From contig NC_059555.1 in NCBI RefSeq assembly GCF_905220415.1, positions 9,106,001-9,170,000 on the forward strand: DNA of 64,000 nucleotides, read 5' to 3'. This stretch comes from Colias croceus. Its lineage: Eukaryota > Arthropoda > Insecta > Lepidoptera > Pieridae. Positions 1-8,858 of the stretch are shown here, piece by piece (within the stretch, counting starts at the first letter, position 1; each line of letters starts with the position of its first letter). The notes under the pieces are model-generated. The model was not told where the DNA came from and did no database searches. It was given only the letters and a program-made list of their open reading frames with translations. The translations under genes were made by a program, and so were the position numbers.

Positions 1-58
1 TGCCAAAGAAGTATCACTTCTGACACGTGTGCTCAGCACACAAGCTCTTTTTTTAAAA
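1..58. repeat. End fragment of an inverted-repeat element
   Basis: The first 58 bases closely match 63488-63541 in the same orientation (both start near GCCAAAGAAGTAT and end in an ACACAC plus CTCTTTTTT tract). The 63.5-kb copy is the right end of a small inverted-repeat element, so this is probably the right end of a second member whose left part lies outside the window. Confidence 0.45.
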
Positions 59-59
59 C

Positions 60-111
60 GATCTTGAAGCGGGATTCGAACCCGCGTGTTTCCGCCATTT
101 CAGTGAGTCCC
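60..111 (-). repeat. tRNA-derived SINE fragment
   Basis: Read on the minus strand this contains a polymerase III B-box-like GGTTCGAATCC inside a perfect T-arm stem (GCGGG/CCCGC). The A-box half is missing, cut off where the 674-bp element at 115-788 begins. It is related to the SINE heads at 845-918 and in the 14.6-15.3 kb array, so it is a SINE remnant rather than a working tRNA gene. Confidence 0.5.
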
Positions 112-114
112 TTA

Positions 115-788
115 GGGCTGATTTTTCAAACGTTGATTAAAACTTATTCATCGAATAACGTATTAAACTACCATTTCAAAAATGTATTCTAATTGTCCGT
201 ATTTGACATATTACGGGTGACTTTTTAAAATGTTCATGTAAAACTTTATTGGACTATTGGCTATGTGCGAAGTGGGTGGTAAGGAACGGCAAATCGACCG
301 TAGCGCACGACGTGGCAGAAATGTGAATTAATTCTGGGCTGTCATGTGTCAAATTGCTTTATTTTCATAACTTCCTTTATAATTTTAGTAAAAACATAAA
401 AATTAGCGATATGGGTCATAGTACATGCTGTGTCGTAAATTGTAAAAACAATGGGAAAAACAGCTCCTGCAAGTTTAATTCGTTTCCAACATCAAAGTGG
501 ATATTACAGCAAAGACAAAAATGGATAGCTGCTGTGAAGAGAAAAAATTATATTTCACCAGGAAGAAGATTGCTTGGTATAATATACACGCTCACTTTTT
601 ACACCATTTTTTTTTAATTTCGTTGAAAAACTAGTCGAAAATCAATATCACAAAAATATCTTATCATCTAGTTGACATCAGTTGAAATGATTTTACAGAT
701 GACAAGTCCTGAATAGTTGCGGCCACTAGGGGCGCTGTCATCGCGCACACAACGAATAAATTTTAACCAAGGATTGAAAAATCGGCCC
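115..788. mobile_element. Harbinger-like TIR element with THAP fragment
   Basis: The element starts GGGCTGATTTTTCAA and ends TTGAAAAATCGGCCC, and is flanked on both sides by TTA (112-114 and 789-791). A 3-bp TTA/TAA target duplication with GGG-starting terminal inverted repeats is the hallmark of PIF/Harbinger elements. The interior encodes a THAP-like zinc-finger start but no DDE transposase, so the element is non-autonomous. A 187-bp relative with the same ends lies at 30652-30838. It sits in the last intron of the gene whose terminal exon is at 977-1118. Confidence 0.6.
411..617 (+). pseudogene. THAP zinc-finger N-terminal fragment
   Basis: An ATG at 411 opens a frame beginning MGHSTCCVVNC, followed by a basic KWIAAVKRKN segment. 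This is the typical start of a THAP (C2CH) DNA-binding domain: a cysteine pair at residues 6/7 and 11 and a conserved tryptophan. The distal Cys-x2-His half is absent and the frame runs into AT-rich sequence with a stop at 615-617; a GTATAA after residue about 55 could be an old splice donor. It lies inside the Harbinger-like element and is probably the remains of its DNA-binding protein. It is too short to be functional as read. Confidence 0.45.
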
Positions 789-844
789 TTAGACTCATAA
801 AAATTCATTTCGTTTAAAAAAAAAAAACTGAAAAAGTAGATTGC

Positions 845-918
845 TCACGGGTGGCCGAATTGGTCAGGCGTCCGCCTCGGATTGGTAGAAAGACGCGGGT
901 TCGAATCCCGCTTCGTGA
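845..918 (+). repeat. tRNA-like SINE head
   Basis: A 7-bp acceptor-like stem (TCACGGG with TTCGTGA, two G-T pairs), an A-box-like TGGCCGAATTGG and a B-box GGTTCGAATCC in a perfect T-arm are visible. The anticodon region does not fold into a standard 5-bp stem with a 7-nt loop; GCGTC/GACGC enclose 19 nt instead. This is a tRNA-derived SINE head rather than a functional tRNA. Confidence 0.5.
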
Positions 919-976
919 TCGAATTTTTTTTTTTCATTAAAAATTTATATTAACAATTTAAAATATGTTTTTCCAG

Positions 977-1118
977 TTTATTCGGAGCAGCCTTCGAGCA
1001 AGCCGCACAGAAAAGTGGAGCGAGTGTGATACTAGACTATGTGGATACTTCAGTTATAGTTCTACCGACTTCACAGAGAACGCAATTTCTTGATGCATTA
1101 ACAGCTCTATTGGCTTAA
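977..1118 (+). CDS. Terminal exon of an unrecognised gene (partial)
   Basis: A polypyrimidine-AG acceptor (TTTTTCCAG) ends at 976. After one carried-over base, 46 codons run open to TAA at 1116-1118, giving LFGAAFEQAAQKSGAS, then VILDYVDTSVIVLP, ending LDALTALLA. The composition is that of a real globular protein (mixed helix/strand, few low-complexity residues) and base use is less AT-rich than the surroundings. The gene starts upstream of the window, so the product cannot be named; I do not recognise the C-terminal sequence. An AATAAA follows at 1244-1249. Its last intron holds the THAP-bearing element and SINE pieces. Confidence 0.7.
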
Positions 1119-1243
1119 ACCCACCTCTTATGTAAAATAAGTAAATAATGACGGTACATATCAAATTAATAGAAAAAGTATAGGAAAAGCAGGAAAAAAA
1201 GCATGTGTTAGGTTTTGTGTATCACTTAGGTAAAATCGGGTAA

Positions 1244-1249
1244 AATAAA
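1244..1249 (+). promoter_or_regulatory. Candidate polyadenylation signal
   Basis: AATAAA lies 126 bp after the stop codon of the terminal exon at 977-1118, a usual distance for an insect 3' UTR. AATAAA is common by chance in sequence this AT-rich. Confidence 0.35.
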
Positions 1250-1824
1250 AATACAGGTTTTTTTTTTAAATTAATTTTTTATTTTTTGAAATGGTGAAAA
1301 ATGAAAATGTACAGACTAAACAGTGAAAATATGACGAAAATTCTTGTAAAAAATTAAAAATTCGAATCGAAATTGATTTTTTTCGTAATTACAATAAACT
1401 ATTACTATAATACTATTTGATATGTACTATTTTTGCTAGAAACATTATGAAATAGACAAATAACATCACATTCTTCTATAAACAATAATTATTAATATCT
1501 TAACCAATTTGTTGACAATAAAATTAAAGCTCATCTATAGAATTTAGTTAGATCTTCATTTTATGTAATTGATTTATGATTTTTAATCTTAAATTTAATT
1601 TTATAATTTTAATCGTTAAAATTTAATGTAATTCCAGTGAATTGTAAATATGTGTGCGATCTTAATGTCTGAATGTTTGTTGATTAAATATAAGCGAGTA
1701 CAATTAAATGTTATTTATTTTTAAATGATTACGATTTAAGTGAAATAAAGGAATTTACTGATTTTGTGTGTTTTATTTAATAGGGAAAAAACTATAATAG
1801 ATAAACAAATCGCTTATTAAAGGT
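1250..1824. other. AT-rich intergenic stretch
   Basis: The region between the converging ends of the terminal exon at 977-1118 (plus) and the carboxypeptidase at 1916 (minus) is strongly AT-rich. I see no open frame, RNA gene or recognisable repeat in it; it probably holds 3' UTR and spacer. Confidence 0.4.
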
Positions 1825-1830
1825 TTTATT
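1825..1830 (-). promoter_or_regulatory. Candidate polyadenylation signal
   Basis: AATAAA on the minus strand, 86 bp past the stop of the minus-strand carboxypeptidase, a typical 3' UTR distance. Confidence 0.45.
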
Positions 1831-1915
1831 TCCCGCAACCCAAAAATAATAATAGAAAAAAAAATATTTCAGAATATTGATCGATCAGTTACTTAAGTAA
1901 ATACCAACGAAATAT

Positions 1916-3322
1916 TTATAGTTTATTCAATATAAATCTGTGAATGAGATCAAAAGCCCACTTAGGCTGATCATGCGGTACCATGTGGCCAGCATTCCGC
2001 ACCAAAACCTCAGTTAAATTACCAGCTTTCTTATAATATCCTGCAATATTATCACCGAGCCTCCATATTTTACGTTGTGCAACTTTATATTCTTCAGAAG
2101 ACGAAAAATTTAAGTTACGGAGAAAGTTCTCTGTTAATGGATATGCTACGATTATATCCAACTGTCCATTATAAAACATTAATCGATAATGAGATAACAA
2201 TTCTGACACATAAGGGGCCACTGACTGTAGTATATCTGCACTTAAGTTTATTTGAACGTCTCTACCATCATTAAATGGTAACCCACCAACATGCACACTG
2301 TTCCTTATTTTATCATTATTCAAAAGTTTTATAAACACAGATGTATCCGTCAGATCTTTATCCTCCAAAAAATTGTAGTAATTACTAAAACCTGTGTAGT
2401 TTTTAAAATATGAGAAGTTTGTGAGATCACCATCCATTAGTCTGTCCATAAGTATACCAGCTTCTACCCAATTTTGTTGTTTCAATTCATTTGTGATCTC
2501 TGCTTGCATTTTCAAAAACAATTTCTGTTGGTTGAAATCTATTAAACCATGCTGGTATAAATAATTTCCATAATCTAGTTGATTTATTGGATCACAATAA
2601 GCATTACCTAACGCCATGGCTTTTAAATTAATTTTGTTTTTAGAAATCATATTCTGATTGTGAATTTGCATTCCCAAGGCTGGTATGTACTTGCCAGCGT
2701 ATGATTCGCCAGTGATGTAAAAATCATTGTTTCGCAAGTTAGGAAACAATGTGAAAAATTGATGCAAACATGAGTACAGTCCTTTCCCTACGCATGTTTC
2801 ATCTTTGCAGTATCCATCCTTATCCTTTGTGAAACTAAATCCAGTCCCCACTGGATTATCAATAAAGATGAGATTGTTTTCGATAGCCCAGTGATATTTT
2901 CTTACTGCGAATCCATTTTTCTTTGCTATCAATGGTCCATTTTCAGTGAATAAACCGAACAGTGAGCTCCCACCTGGTCCTCCTTGGAGCCACAACACAA
3001 CAGGTGCGGCCTTATTCTTATTGAATGCAGGAAAATACCAAAAATATAGGTTTGAATCATATTTTTTATCTACTGTGAAGAAACCGGCATAACTAGAAAA
3101 CCCAATTTTCTCAGTAAAACTGACACGAGAGAGATTCCGTGCTAAATTTATTTCGCGTTTCTCAAGGTATGGTGTAAGTATTAATGGATCACCTGAAATT
3201 TCATTATATTTTGCTTCAAGATTGATACGTGGATAAACAAAAGGAAACAATGAACCTTTTACTGCAGATAAAACAGATATACAAGTCACAAGGATTATCT
3301 TAATATTCGTTATCATTTTCAA
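1916..3322 (-). CDS. Serine carboxypeptidase, CPVL-like (copy 1)
   Basis: A 468-residue, intronless peptidase family S10 protein that removes C-terminal residues from peptides in the lysosome, gut lumen or secretion. A hydrophobic signal peptide occupies about residues 5-22. The substrate-binding motif WLQGGPGGSS is at 111-120. The catalytic triad reads as Ser207 in GESYAGKY, Asp389 in YNGQLDIIVAYP and His446 in NAGHMVPHDQP. Length matches CPVL/vitellogenic/venom carboxypeptidase-like proteins (about 460-480), and several N-x-S/T sites are present. It is divergently paired with the plus-strand paralogue at 4028-5473; the shared order of motifs indicates an old tandem or inverted duplication. 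All catalytic residues are present, so an active enzyme is expected. Substrate and tissue cannot be told from sequence. Confidence 0.95.
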   Translation of the reverse strand: MKMITNIKIILVTCISVLSAVKGSLFPFVYPRINLEAKYNEISGDPLILTPYLEKREINLARNLSRVSFTEKIGFSSYAGFFTVDKKYDSNLYFWYFPAFNKNKAAPVVLWLQGGPGGSSLFGLFTENGPLIAKKNGFAVRKYHWAIENNLIFIDNPVGTGFSFTKDKDGYCKDETCVGKGLYSCLHQFFTLFPNLRNNDFYITGESYAGKYIPALGMQIHNQNMISKNKINLKAMALGNAYCDPINQLDYGNYLYQHGLIDFNQQKLFLKMQAEITNELKQQNWVEAGILMDRLMDGDLTNFSYFKNYTGFSNYYNFLEDKDLTDTSVFIKLLNNDKIRNSVHVGGLPFNDGRDVQINLSADILQSVAPYVSELLSHYRLMFYNGQLDIIVAYPLTENFLRNLNFSSSEEYKVAQRKIWRLGDNIAGYYKKAGNLTEVLVRNAGHMVPHDQPKWAFDLIHRFILNKL

Positions 3323-4027
3323 TAGGTAAATTTTCTTTCGAATTGTTTATATGAGAAATCTTCAATGCATTTTTTCAAGAAAGAGCAATTAAACTGTATT
3401 TACAAATGTACGAATTAACTACGTAAAAACGTCAAAACATCAAGAAACAGCTGTAAAAGACTATTGTCCAATCAGCGCCTAGTATTTTTATTTCAGTCAT
3501 ACGGAAAAATTGGAAAATAGAATAATAATAGGAAGTTGAATGACCTTACGTCTGAGTGAATTTATGAAATCGATAAAATATTATCTAGCCCTAGGTATAT
3601 ATAAAATATAATATTATTCTTCCTAAACATTAGCATATATATGACTTAAATTGCAGGTGATAACACCTGCAATTTCCAAGAATTTTAAGCGCGCGCAATT
3701 CTCGTTTCTATTCACTATTTTGAATGCATGAATTATGAAATCTGAATAAATTAATTAAAATACATATACGGCTGCATGTGGGCTACATGGATACAATAAT
3801 TTTTTATACAATGAGGTCGATGCAAAATGTTTTTTATGTTTAAATTTTTAAACTCCAATATGGTTATTGATTTTTGTATTCAGTATTCACAATATCTAAC
3901 ATTGTTTACATAAATTCCTAACCTTTGCTATGCGGTCGCGGAATGTAGGTGATAATATTGATTACTGAAGCCGGCTATTTGCTGCCGTTAAATGATAATT
4001 GTGGGCAGTTGTTTTTAATGAGTTACG
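3323..4027. promoter_or_regulatory. Shared upstream region of divergent carboxypeptidases
   Basis: About 705 bp separate the two start codons, so the pair shares one intergenic promoter region. It contains TATATATA-like stretches (3595-3606) and a short inverted pair, TTGCAGGTGATAACACCTGCAA (3651-3672), whose arms TTGCAGGTG/CACCTGCAA are perfect. No core promoter can be assigned with confidence. Confidence 0.4.
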
Positions 4028-5473
4028 GTGCGTGCCACATCACGCACGGGTATCATGTCTTCTTTGTGGATTTTATTTCTTTTGCAAATATTAGTAACAG
4101 TTCAGTGTTTTATTCATCGATATCCTAAACTAAATATTGGTGAACCAGATGGTGGAGATGCCGGAACTCCTTTATTTCTAACGCCATACGTAGAAAGCGG
4201 TAATATTACTGAAGGCCGGCGACTTGCTAGAGTATCTTTTACTGAAACCTTAGGTGTGAAAAGTTATTCTGGATTTTTTACGGTCAATAAAGAATATGGC
4301 TCAAATCAATTTTTCTGGTACTTCCCAGCAATGGTACCAAAGAACCAAGACGCACCTGTTATTGTGTGGTTACAAGGTGGTCCCGGGGCAACGTCTCTTT
4401 TCGGTCTCTTCACAGAAAATGGTCCTATTAGAGTGAGAGACGGTAAATTCGAAAAGCGTAAATATAACTGGGCGCTGGGCCACCATGTTATTTATATCGA
4501 TAATCCTGTCGGCACAGGTTTTAGTTTCGTGAAGAATCCCAAAGGCTACTGCACAAATCAAACACAAGTCGGTGAAGATTTATATTCGACGCTTATTCAA
4601 TTTTTCCAACTATTTCCTGAACTTCAGAAGAATAAGTTCTTCATAACCGGCGAGTCTTATGCTGGAAAATATGTACCAGCATTGGCTTACACTATCCATA
4701 AGAAAAATCCTTCAGCTAAAATAAAGATTAATTTAAAAGCTTTAGCTATTGGCAATGGCTTGAGTGACCCTGAACATCAGGTGCTGTACAGTCAATATTT
4801 GTACCAAATTGGATTGATAGATTGGAATCAGGTAAAGGTGTTTGAAGAATATGAAAATAAAGTAACCGATTTAATTAAGCAGAAACAATGGATTCCTGCT
4901 TTTGAAGCCTTTGACACATTATTAAATGGTGATCTAATTGAAGGCAAAAGCATATTTTACAACATGACAGGATTCGAATTTTATTTCAACTTCCTGCACA
5001 CAAAAGATTACTTTGTAAAGGAAGATTTTGGTCCCATGATTCAGAAATCTGCAGTCAGAAAGGCAATACATGTTGGTAATCTTAAATTCAATGATGGTAA
5101 AGAAGTTGAGAATCATCTCAAACAAGATGTAATGCAATCGGTGGCTCCATGGATATCTGAACTTCTGGATCACTACTATGTTCTTGTTTATAATGGGCAG
5201 ATTGATATTATCGTTGCCTATCCGTTAACCCTTAATTACTTGAGAAATCTCAATTTTACTGGAGCAGATGAATATAGGTCTGCTAAAAGGTATCACTGGT
5301 TAGTAGATAATGAATTGGCTGGTTATGTGAAGCAAGGAGGCAAGTTGGTAGAAATTATGGTTCGAGATGCAGGTCACATGGTGCCTGGAGACCAGCCTAA
5401 GTGGGCTCTTGATATGATCACTAGACTTACACATGAAAAAACTTTTACTCATAAGAAATACAGGAGATTTTAA
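4028..5473 (+). CDS. Serine carboxypeptidase, CPVL-like (copy 2)
   Basis: A 481-residue, intronless family S10 serine carboxypeptidase. The first ATG gives a charged leader ahead of the hydrophobic signal; the ATG at 4055 (residue 10) would give a cleaner signal peptide (MSSLWILFLLQILVTVQC) and is equally plausible as the start. WLQGGPGATS at about 114-123 is the oxyanion/substrate motif; triad residues are Ser210 (GESYAGKY), Asp393 (YNGQIDIIVAYP) and His450 (DAGHMVPGDQP). It shares the whole fold and most motifs with the minus-strand paralogue at 1916-3322 but ends in a basic tail, HKKYRRF, that the paralogue lacks. A secreted or lysosomal peptidase is expected. Confidence 0.95.
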   Translation: MRATSRTGIMSSLWILFLLQILVTVQCFIHRYPKLNIGEPDGGDAGTPLFLTPYVESGNITEGRRLARVSFTETLGVKSYSGFFTVNKEYGSNQFFWYFPAMVPKNQDAPVIVWLQGGPGATSLFGLFTENGPIRVRDGKFEKRKYNWALGHHVIYIDNPVGTGFSFVKNPKGYCTNQTQVGEDLYSTLIQFFQLFPELQKNKFFITGESYAGKYVPALAYTIHKKNPSAKIKINLKALAIGNGLSDPEHQVLYSQYLYQIGLIDWNQVKVFEEYENKVTDLIKQKQWIPAFEAFDTLLNGDLIEGKSIFYNMTGFEFYFNFLHTKDYFVKEDFGPMIQKSAVRKAIHVGNLKFNDGKEVENHLKQDVMQSVAPWISELLDHYYVLVYNGQIDIIVAYPLTLNYLRNLNFTGADEYRSAKRYHWLVDNELAGYVKQGGKLVEIMVRDAGHMVPGDQPKWALDMITRLTHEKTFTHKKYRRF

Positions 5474-5501
5474 GTAATAAGCATTTTGTATGTTTTTGTT
5501 T

Positions 5502-5507
5502 AATAAA
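5502..5507 (+). promoter_or_regulatory. Candidate polyadenylation signal
   Basis: AATAAA 29 bp after the carboxypeptidase stop codon, followed by a GT/T-rich stretch (ATGTGTCTTTTATTTGTGTT) as expected downstream of a cleavage site. Confidence 0.6.
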
Positions 5508-6054
5508 GGAGGATATTTTAAATGTGTCTTTTATTTGTGTTCTTTTCGACTTTGCTGTGTTTTGAGCTTTCAAGTAAAAATATGAATATTGAATATTTCC
5601 AGAAATAATTATTATTTTACAGATAATGAAAAACCAGTATAGTGTGACTAGTATCTTTAGTTAAGCCTTATCATTTTAAATTCTGTTTATCATTAATTTT
5701 TATTGAAATTAAATAAAACTAAATTAAGTAATCATGTTCTGATACTCTTGTTTACATATTGATAATAATTTAAAGATTTTTTTTTTCAATTTTGGATACT
5801 ATGTATATTTTTCATAGTAGACTTTAATATTTATAAACTCAATAGAGGGCTGATAAAGAAAACCATGAAATACAATACCAAATGTCACTTTAATCATTAC
5901 TTAATTCTAATTTACTTTCAATCGGACTGTGCCTTTCATACGGTTATACATTAAATTACACAATTTAATGTTTTTATAAACTAATCTTACAATTACTTAG
6001 TAACAAAATTAATTGAACAGCTTAGTAAGTAACCAGGTCAAACGGAATGGATAT
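5508..6054. other. AT-rich spacer between convergent genes
   Basis: This separates the plus-strand carboxypeptidase from the minus-strand helicase. It is AT-rich with no open frame or recognised repeat, and should contain the helicase 3' UTR. Confidence 0.4.
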
Positions 6055-7332
6055 CTATCGCCCTTCAATGTAAGTAGACAACTCTACAACCTCCGGTAAC
6101 TCAGTTATGTTGACGTCGAAACGATCTTGGACTTCGTTGAGGATCTTGGCATCACCTTCATCAGATACCATGGTGATGGCTAACCCTTTGGTACCAAAAC
6201 GACCTGCACGGGCCACTCTGTGCAGGTAGGTGTCGGAATCTTCTGGCATATCATAATTGAAGACAATGTTGACTCGTTCAATATCCATTCCTCTTCCAAA
6301 CAAGTTTGTGGCAACTAATATTCTCTTCTGGAAATCTTTGAACTGCTGGTAGCGGGACAGACGTTCATCTTGAGACATGTTGCGGTGAATTCCAATGGCC
6401 GGGAAGTTCTGGTCTGTGAGCAATTGAGCTAATGCAATGCATCTTTGTACTGACTTCACAAATATTACAACTTGATTAAACTCTAGTATATCTAGTAATT
6501 CAAACAGTTTCTTATTCTTCTCATTTTCCTTCAACTTAAGATAATGTTGTTGCAATCCGTGCAATGTCAGCTTGGCTTCATCGTCTACATACACTTCCAT
6601 AGGGTCCTGCATGAACTTCTTGCATACCGGTCGAATTTCCTTGCTCAGTGTGGCCGAGAACATCATTACTTGCTTTCCATGGGGTGTATTTCTAAATATT
6701 TCCTGTACATCTCGTCTCATGTCCAGAGATTCTAACATTTTATCACATTCATCAAGAATGAAATGTTTCAAGTGCTTCAGATTCAGCTTCTTGCTATTAA
6801 CTAGAGCTAGAATACGTCCCGGGGTACCGACGACGATGTGTGGACACGAAGTCTTGAGAACCTCTTCATCCTTTTGAATCGGCATACCTCCAAAGAATAC
6901 TGACACTTTAACTCCGGCCATGTACTTCGAGAACCGCTCGTACTCCTTGCTGATTTGGAAGGCCAACTCTCTGGTATGACACATGACTAGAACGTAGACG
7001 TGGTTCTCAGAAGGCTCGAGCTGTTGCAACGTCGCTAATACAAACACAGCTGTTTTTCCCATACCCGACTTAGCTTGGCACAAGATATCCATACCCAGTA
7101 CCGCTTGTGGTATACATTCGTGTTGTACTTCAGACGGATGCTCGAAACCACAATCGACTATAGCTCGTAAAATCTCGGGTTTGAGCAGAAAATCTCTGAA
7201 GCCGGAACTGTGAATAGATACATAGGATCCCTTAACCTCTTTTTTTGGCGCCGCTTCGGTTGCTCCGTCAGCGGTCTGCTGATCTGCCTGCTCTTCGTCT
7301 TCGTAGTCGAGAAGATCGTCATTGTCTGCCAT
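6055..7332 (-). CDS. Hel25E: DEAD-box RNA helicase UAP56 / Hel25E / DDX39B
   Basis: ATP-dependent RNA helicase of the TREX complex, needed for spliceosome assembly and mRNA export in the nucleus. From the ATG at 7332 the product is 425 residues and starts MADNDDLLDYEDEE, like its orthologues; an upstream in-frame ATG at 7365 adds 11 residues that do not look conserved and are probably UTR. Motifs in order: GSYVSIHSSGFRDFLLKP (35-52), Walker A AKSGMGKT (87-94), PTREL-like HTREL (119-123), GTPGR (169-173), DECD rather than DEAD (194-197), SAT (226-228), FVKSVQRC (291-298) and HRVARAGRFG (371-380). DECD is the UAP56-family signature. It is intronless here, unusual for a housekeeping gene in this intron-rich neighbourhood, but fully intact. 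Confidence 0.97.
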   Translation of the reverse strand: MADNDDLLDYEDEEQADQQTADGATEAAPKKEVKGSYVSIHSSGFRDFLLKPEILRAIVDCGFEHPSEVQHECIPQAVLGMDILCQAKSGMGKTAVFVLATLQQLEPSENHVYVLVMCHTRELAFQISKEYERFSKYMAGVKVSVFFGGMPIQKDEEVLKTSCPHIVVGTPGRILALVNSKKLNLKHLKHFILDECDKMLESLDMRRDVQEIFRNTPHGKQVMMFSATLSKEIRPVCKKFMQDPMEVYVDDEAKLTLHGLQQHYLKLKENEKNKKLFELLDILEFNQVVIFVKSVQRCIALAQLLTDQNFPAIGIHRNMSQDERLSRYQQFKDFQKRILVATNLFGRGMDIERVNIVFNYDMPEDSDTYLHRVARAGRFGTKGLAITMVSDEGDAKILNEVQDRFDVNITELPEVVELSTYIEGR

Positions 7333-7548
7333 GTTTGTTGTTTTTATGATGTAAATCAAAATCAACAGAATTCAGGACTAGCTTTTAGCACGTGAATTAA
7401 CGAATAAAAATTTTGTTTCACAATAATGGCGTCGGTTGAGTCAAGAAAGCCAAAAGCGGTATTCCACAGATTAATAATTAAAAACAAAGATATTGAAGCG
7501 TCTTCCACAGAGTATATATTGCCATTAGGTTTTGCACACACAATCAAA

Positions 7549-7599
7549 TTGAAATGAATAATATTCATTTCAAATTGAAATGAATAATATTCATTTCAA
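7549..7599. repeat. Twin 25-bp palindromes
   Basis: Two copies of the palindrome TTGAAATGAAT-AAT-ATTCATTTCAA (7549-7573 and 7575-7599) lie side by side about 220 bp upstream of the helicase start. Each is a perfect 11-bp inverted repeat with a 3-nt centre, and the pair is itself inverted-symmetric. Confidence 0.7.
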
Positions 7600-7960
7600 T
7601 TTGATATATTATATAATATAAAATGCTTATTTTTTTATTTAAAACATTAATTAAATAAATTGTCAGATTTTTAAAAAGTTTTTCTCATGCACGATTTGCG
7701 ATCTAAAAAAATTGAATGATAATTTTTTGCCTCTGCACAACTTAAGCATTTACTTAGTAGCATATTACTTTACTCTTTGCTTAGTAGTTTAAATTTAGTA
7801 AGCAATACGCACGTGTATTTACCTATTAATTATCTAATAACTAGTATAGAACGCTGAACATAAAAATTTAAGTTAATATTAGCGGTCTAATGCTATAGTT
7901 GAATTTGATATTTTTGGTTTTATGGCATTCAAAATTTCAAAAGCTTAAAATATATAAATT
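7600..7960. other. AT-rich intergenic stretch
   Basis: AT-rich sequence with no open frame. Its last part (from about 7905, TTTTTGGTTTTATGGCATTC) is the flank of the SINE at 7961-8033 and matches the unit of the 310-bp array at 14611-15300. Confidence 0.4.
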
Positions 7961-8033
7961 TATAGAGCGCATTGGTCAAGCATCCGCCCCGGATTGGCGT
8001 GAAAGGATGTGGGTTTGAGTCCCGCCTCGTGAT
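7961..8033 (+). repeat. tRNA-like SINE head (degenerate)
   Basis: Carries the paired GCATCC/GGATGT segment, a T-arm with GGGTTTGAGTCCC and a closing CTCGTGA as in the 14.6-15.3 kb array, but the 5' acceptor strand is lost. Flanking TTTTTGGTTTTATGGCATTC and TTTCTATCCTTTATA sequences also match the array unit, so it is an older copy of the same SINE. Confidence 0.55.
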
Positions 8034-8400
8034 TGAATTTTTTCTATCCTTTATAGATTTATAAATTTATAATGATATAGTTAATTAAAAAAATTCATTA
8101 GCTAGTTTATAGAATACAGCAAGTCTGTTCGTGCTTTAGCACAGATTATACTACGTTGTAAATTTTGTGTTTTAAACTTATGCTGAATAATTAAAAGTTA
8201 AATTTATCGAAATAAAAAAAAAGAAAACAGGTAGGTAGTTATGTATTACTTCTTATTTTTCTAATTTCTCTTTAATTTCTACAAAATTTTAAAAAATATT
8301 TCTACATTCATTAACTACATGCATATTTCCTTTTAAACCTGTATTTGTGAAAATACAGTATGCCACTCCATATTATGAACGGATAGCCTATTCTTTTGGA

Positions 8401-8437
8401 CCTAAATATATTATATTTATAATATATTATATTTAGG
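8401..8437. repeat. AT-rich palindrome
   Basis: CCTAAATATATTATA and TATATTATATTTAGG are near-perfect inverted repeats (one mismatch) around a 7-nt centre. No further function is visible. Confidence 0.6.
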
Positions 8438-8667
8438 TCTATAACAAGACTAAAATTTTAGTTTTAATATATTGATAGTGGTAATAGATGGTAGATTATC
8501 CAATTATCAATTAGAAAGATGTTATAAAGGTATAATTTCTATTTCCCACCCTGTAAGGGTTCGAAGGTTCGTTCACTACATTTATTGTCATAACAGCTTT
8601 CTTGGATAAAAAATGTTTCAAATATATTTTTTTTTAATATTTTGTCTGCGGTACTTGATGTATAAAA

Positions 8668-8858
8668 TCCATACTAATTTTATAAATGCGAAAGTAACTC
8701 TGTCTGTCTGTCTGTTACTCAATCACGCCTAAACTACTGAACCAATTTGCATGAAATTTGGTAGGGAGATATTTTGATACCCGAGAAAGGACATAGGATA
8801 CTTTTTATTGCGAAATATGTACCACGGAGCACGGGCGAAGCCGGGTCGGACCACTAGT
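8668..8858 (+). mobile_element. Non-autonomous Helitron
   Basis: Starts TCCATACTAATTTTATAAATG and ends in ACGGGCGAAGCCGGG...CACTAGT, that is, a 5' TC, a 3' GC hairpin and CTAGT as in Helitrons. A TCTG microsatellite follows the 5' end. Reverse-oriented relatives lie at 20894-21100 and 26270-26466. Confidence 0.6.

Noticed and set aside
845..918. Functional tRNA gene
   Set aside because: No standard anticodon stem and loop, and the same head recurs in dispersed SINEs.
7362..7568. 68-codon minus-strand frame upstream of the helicase
   Set aside because: Runs into the twin palindromes, has no family resemblance, and is more simply 5' flank or UTR.
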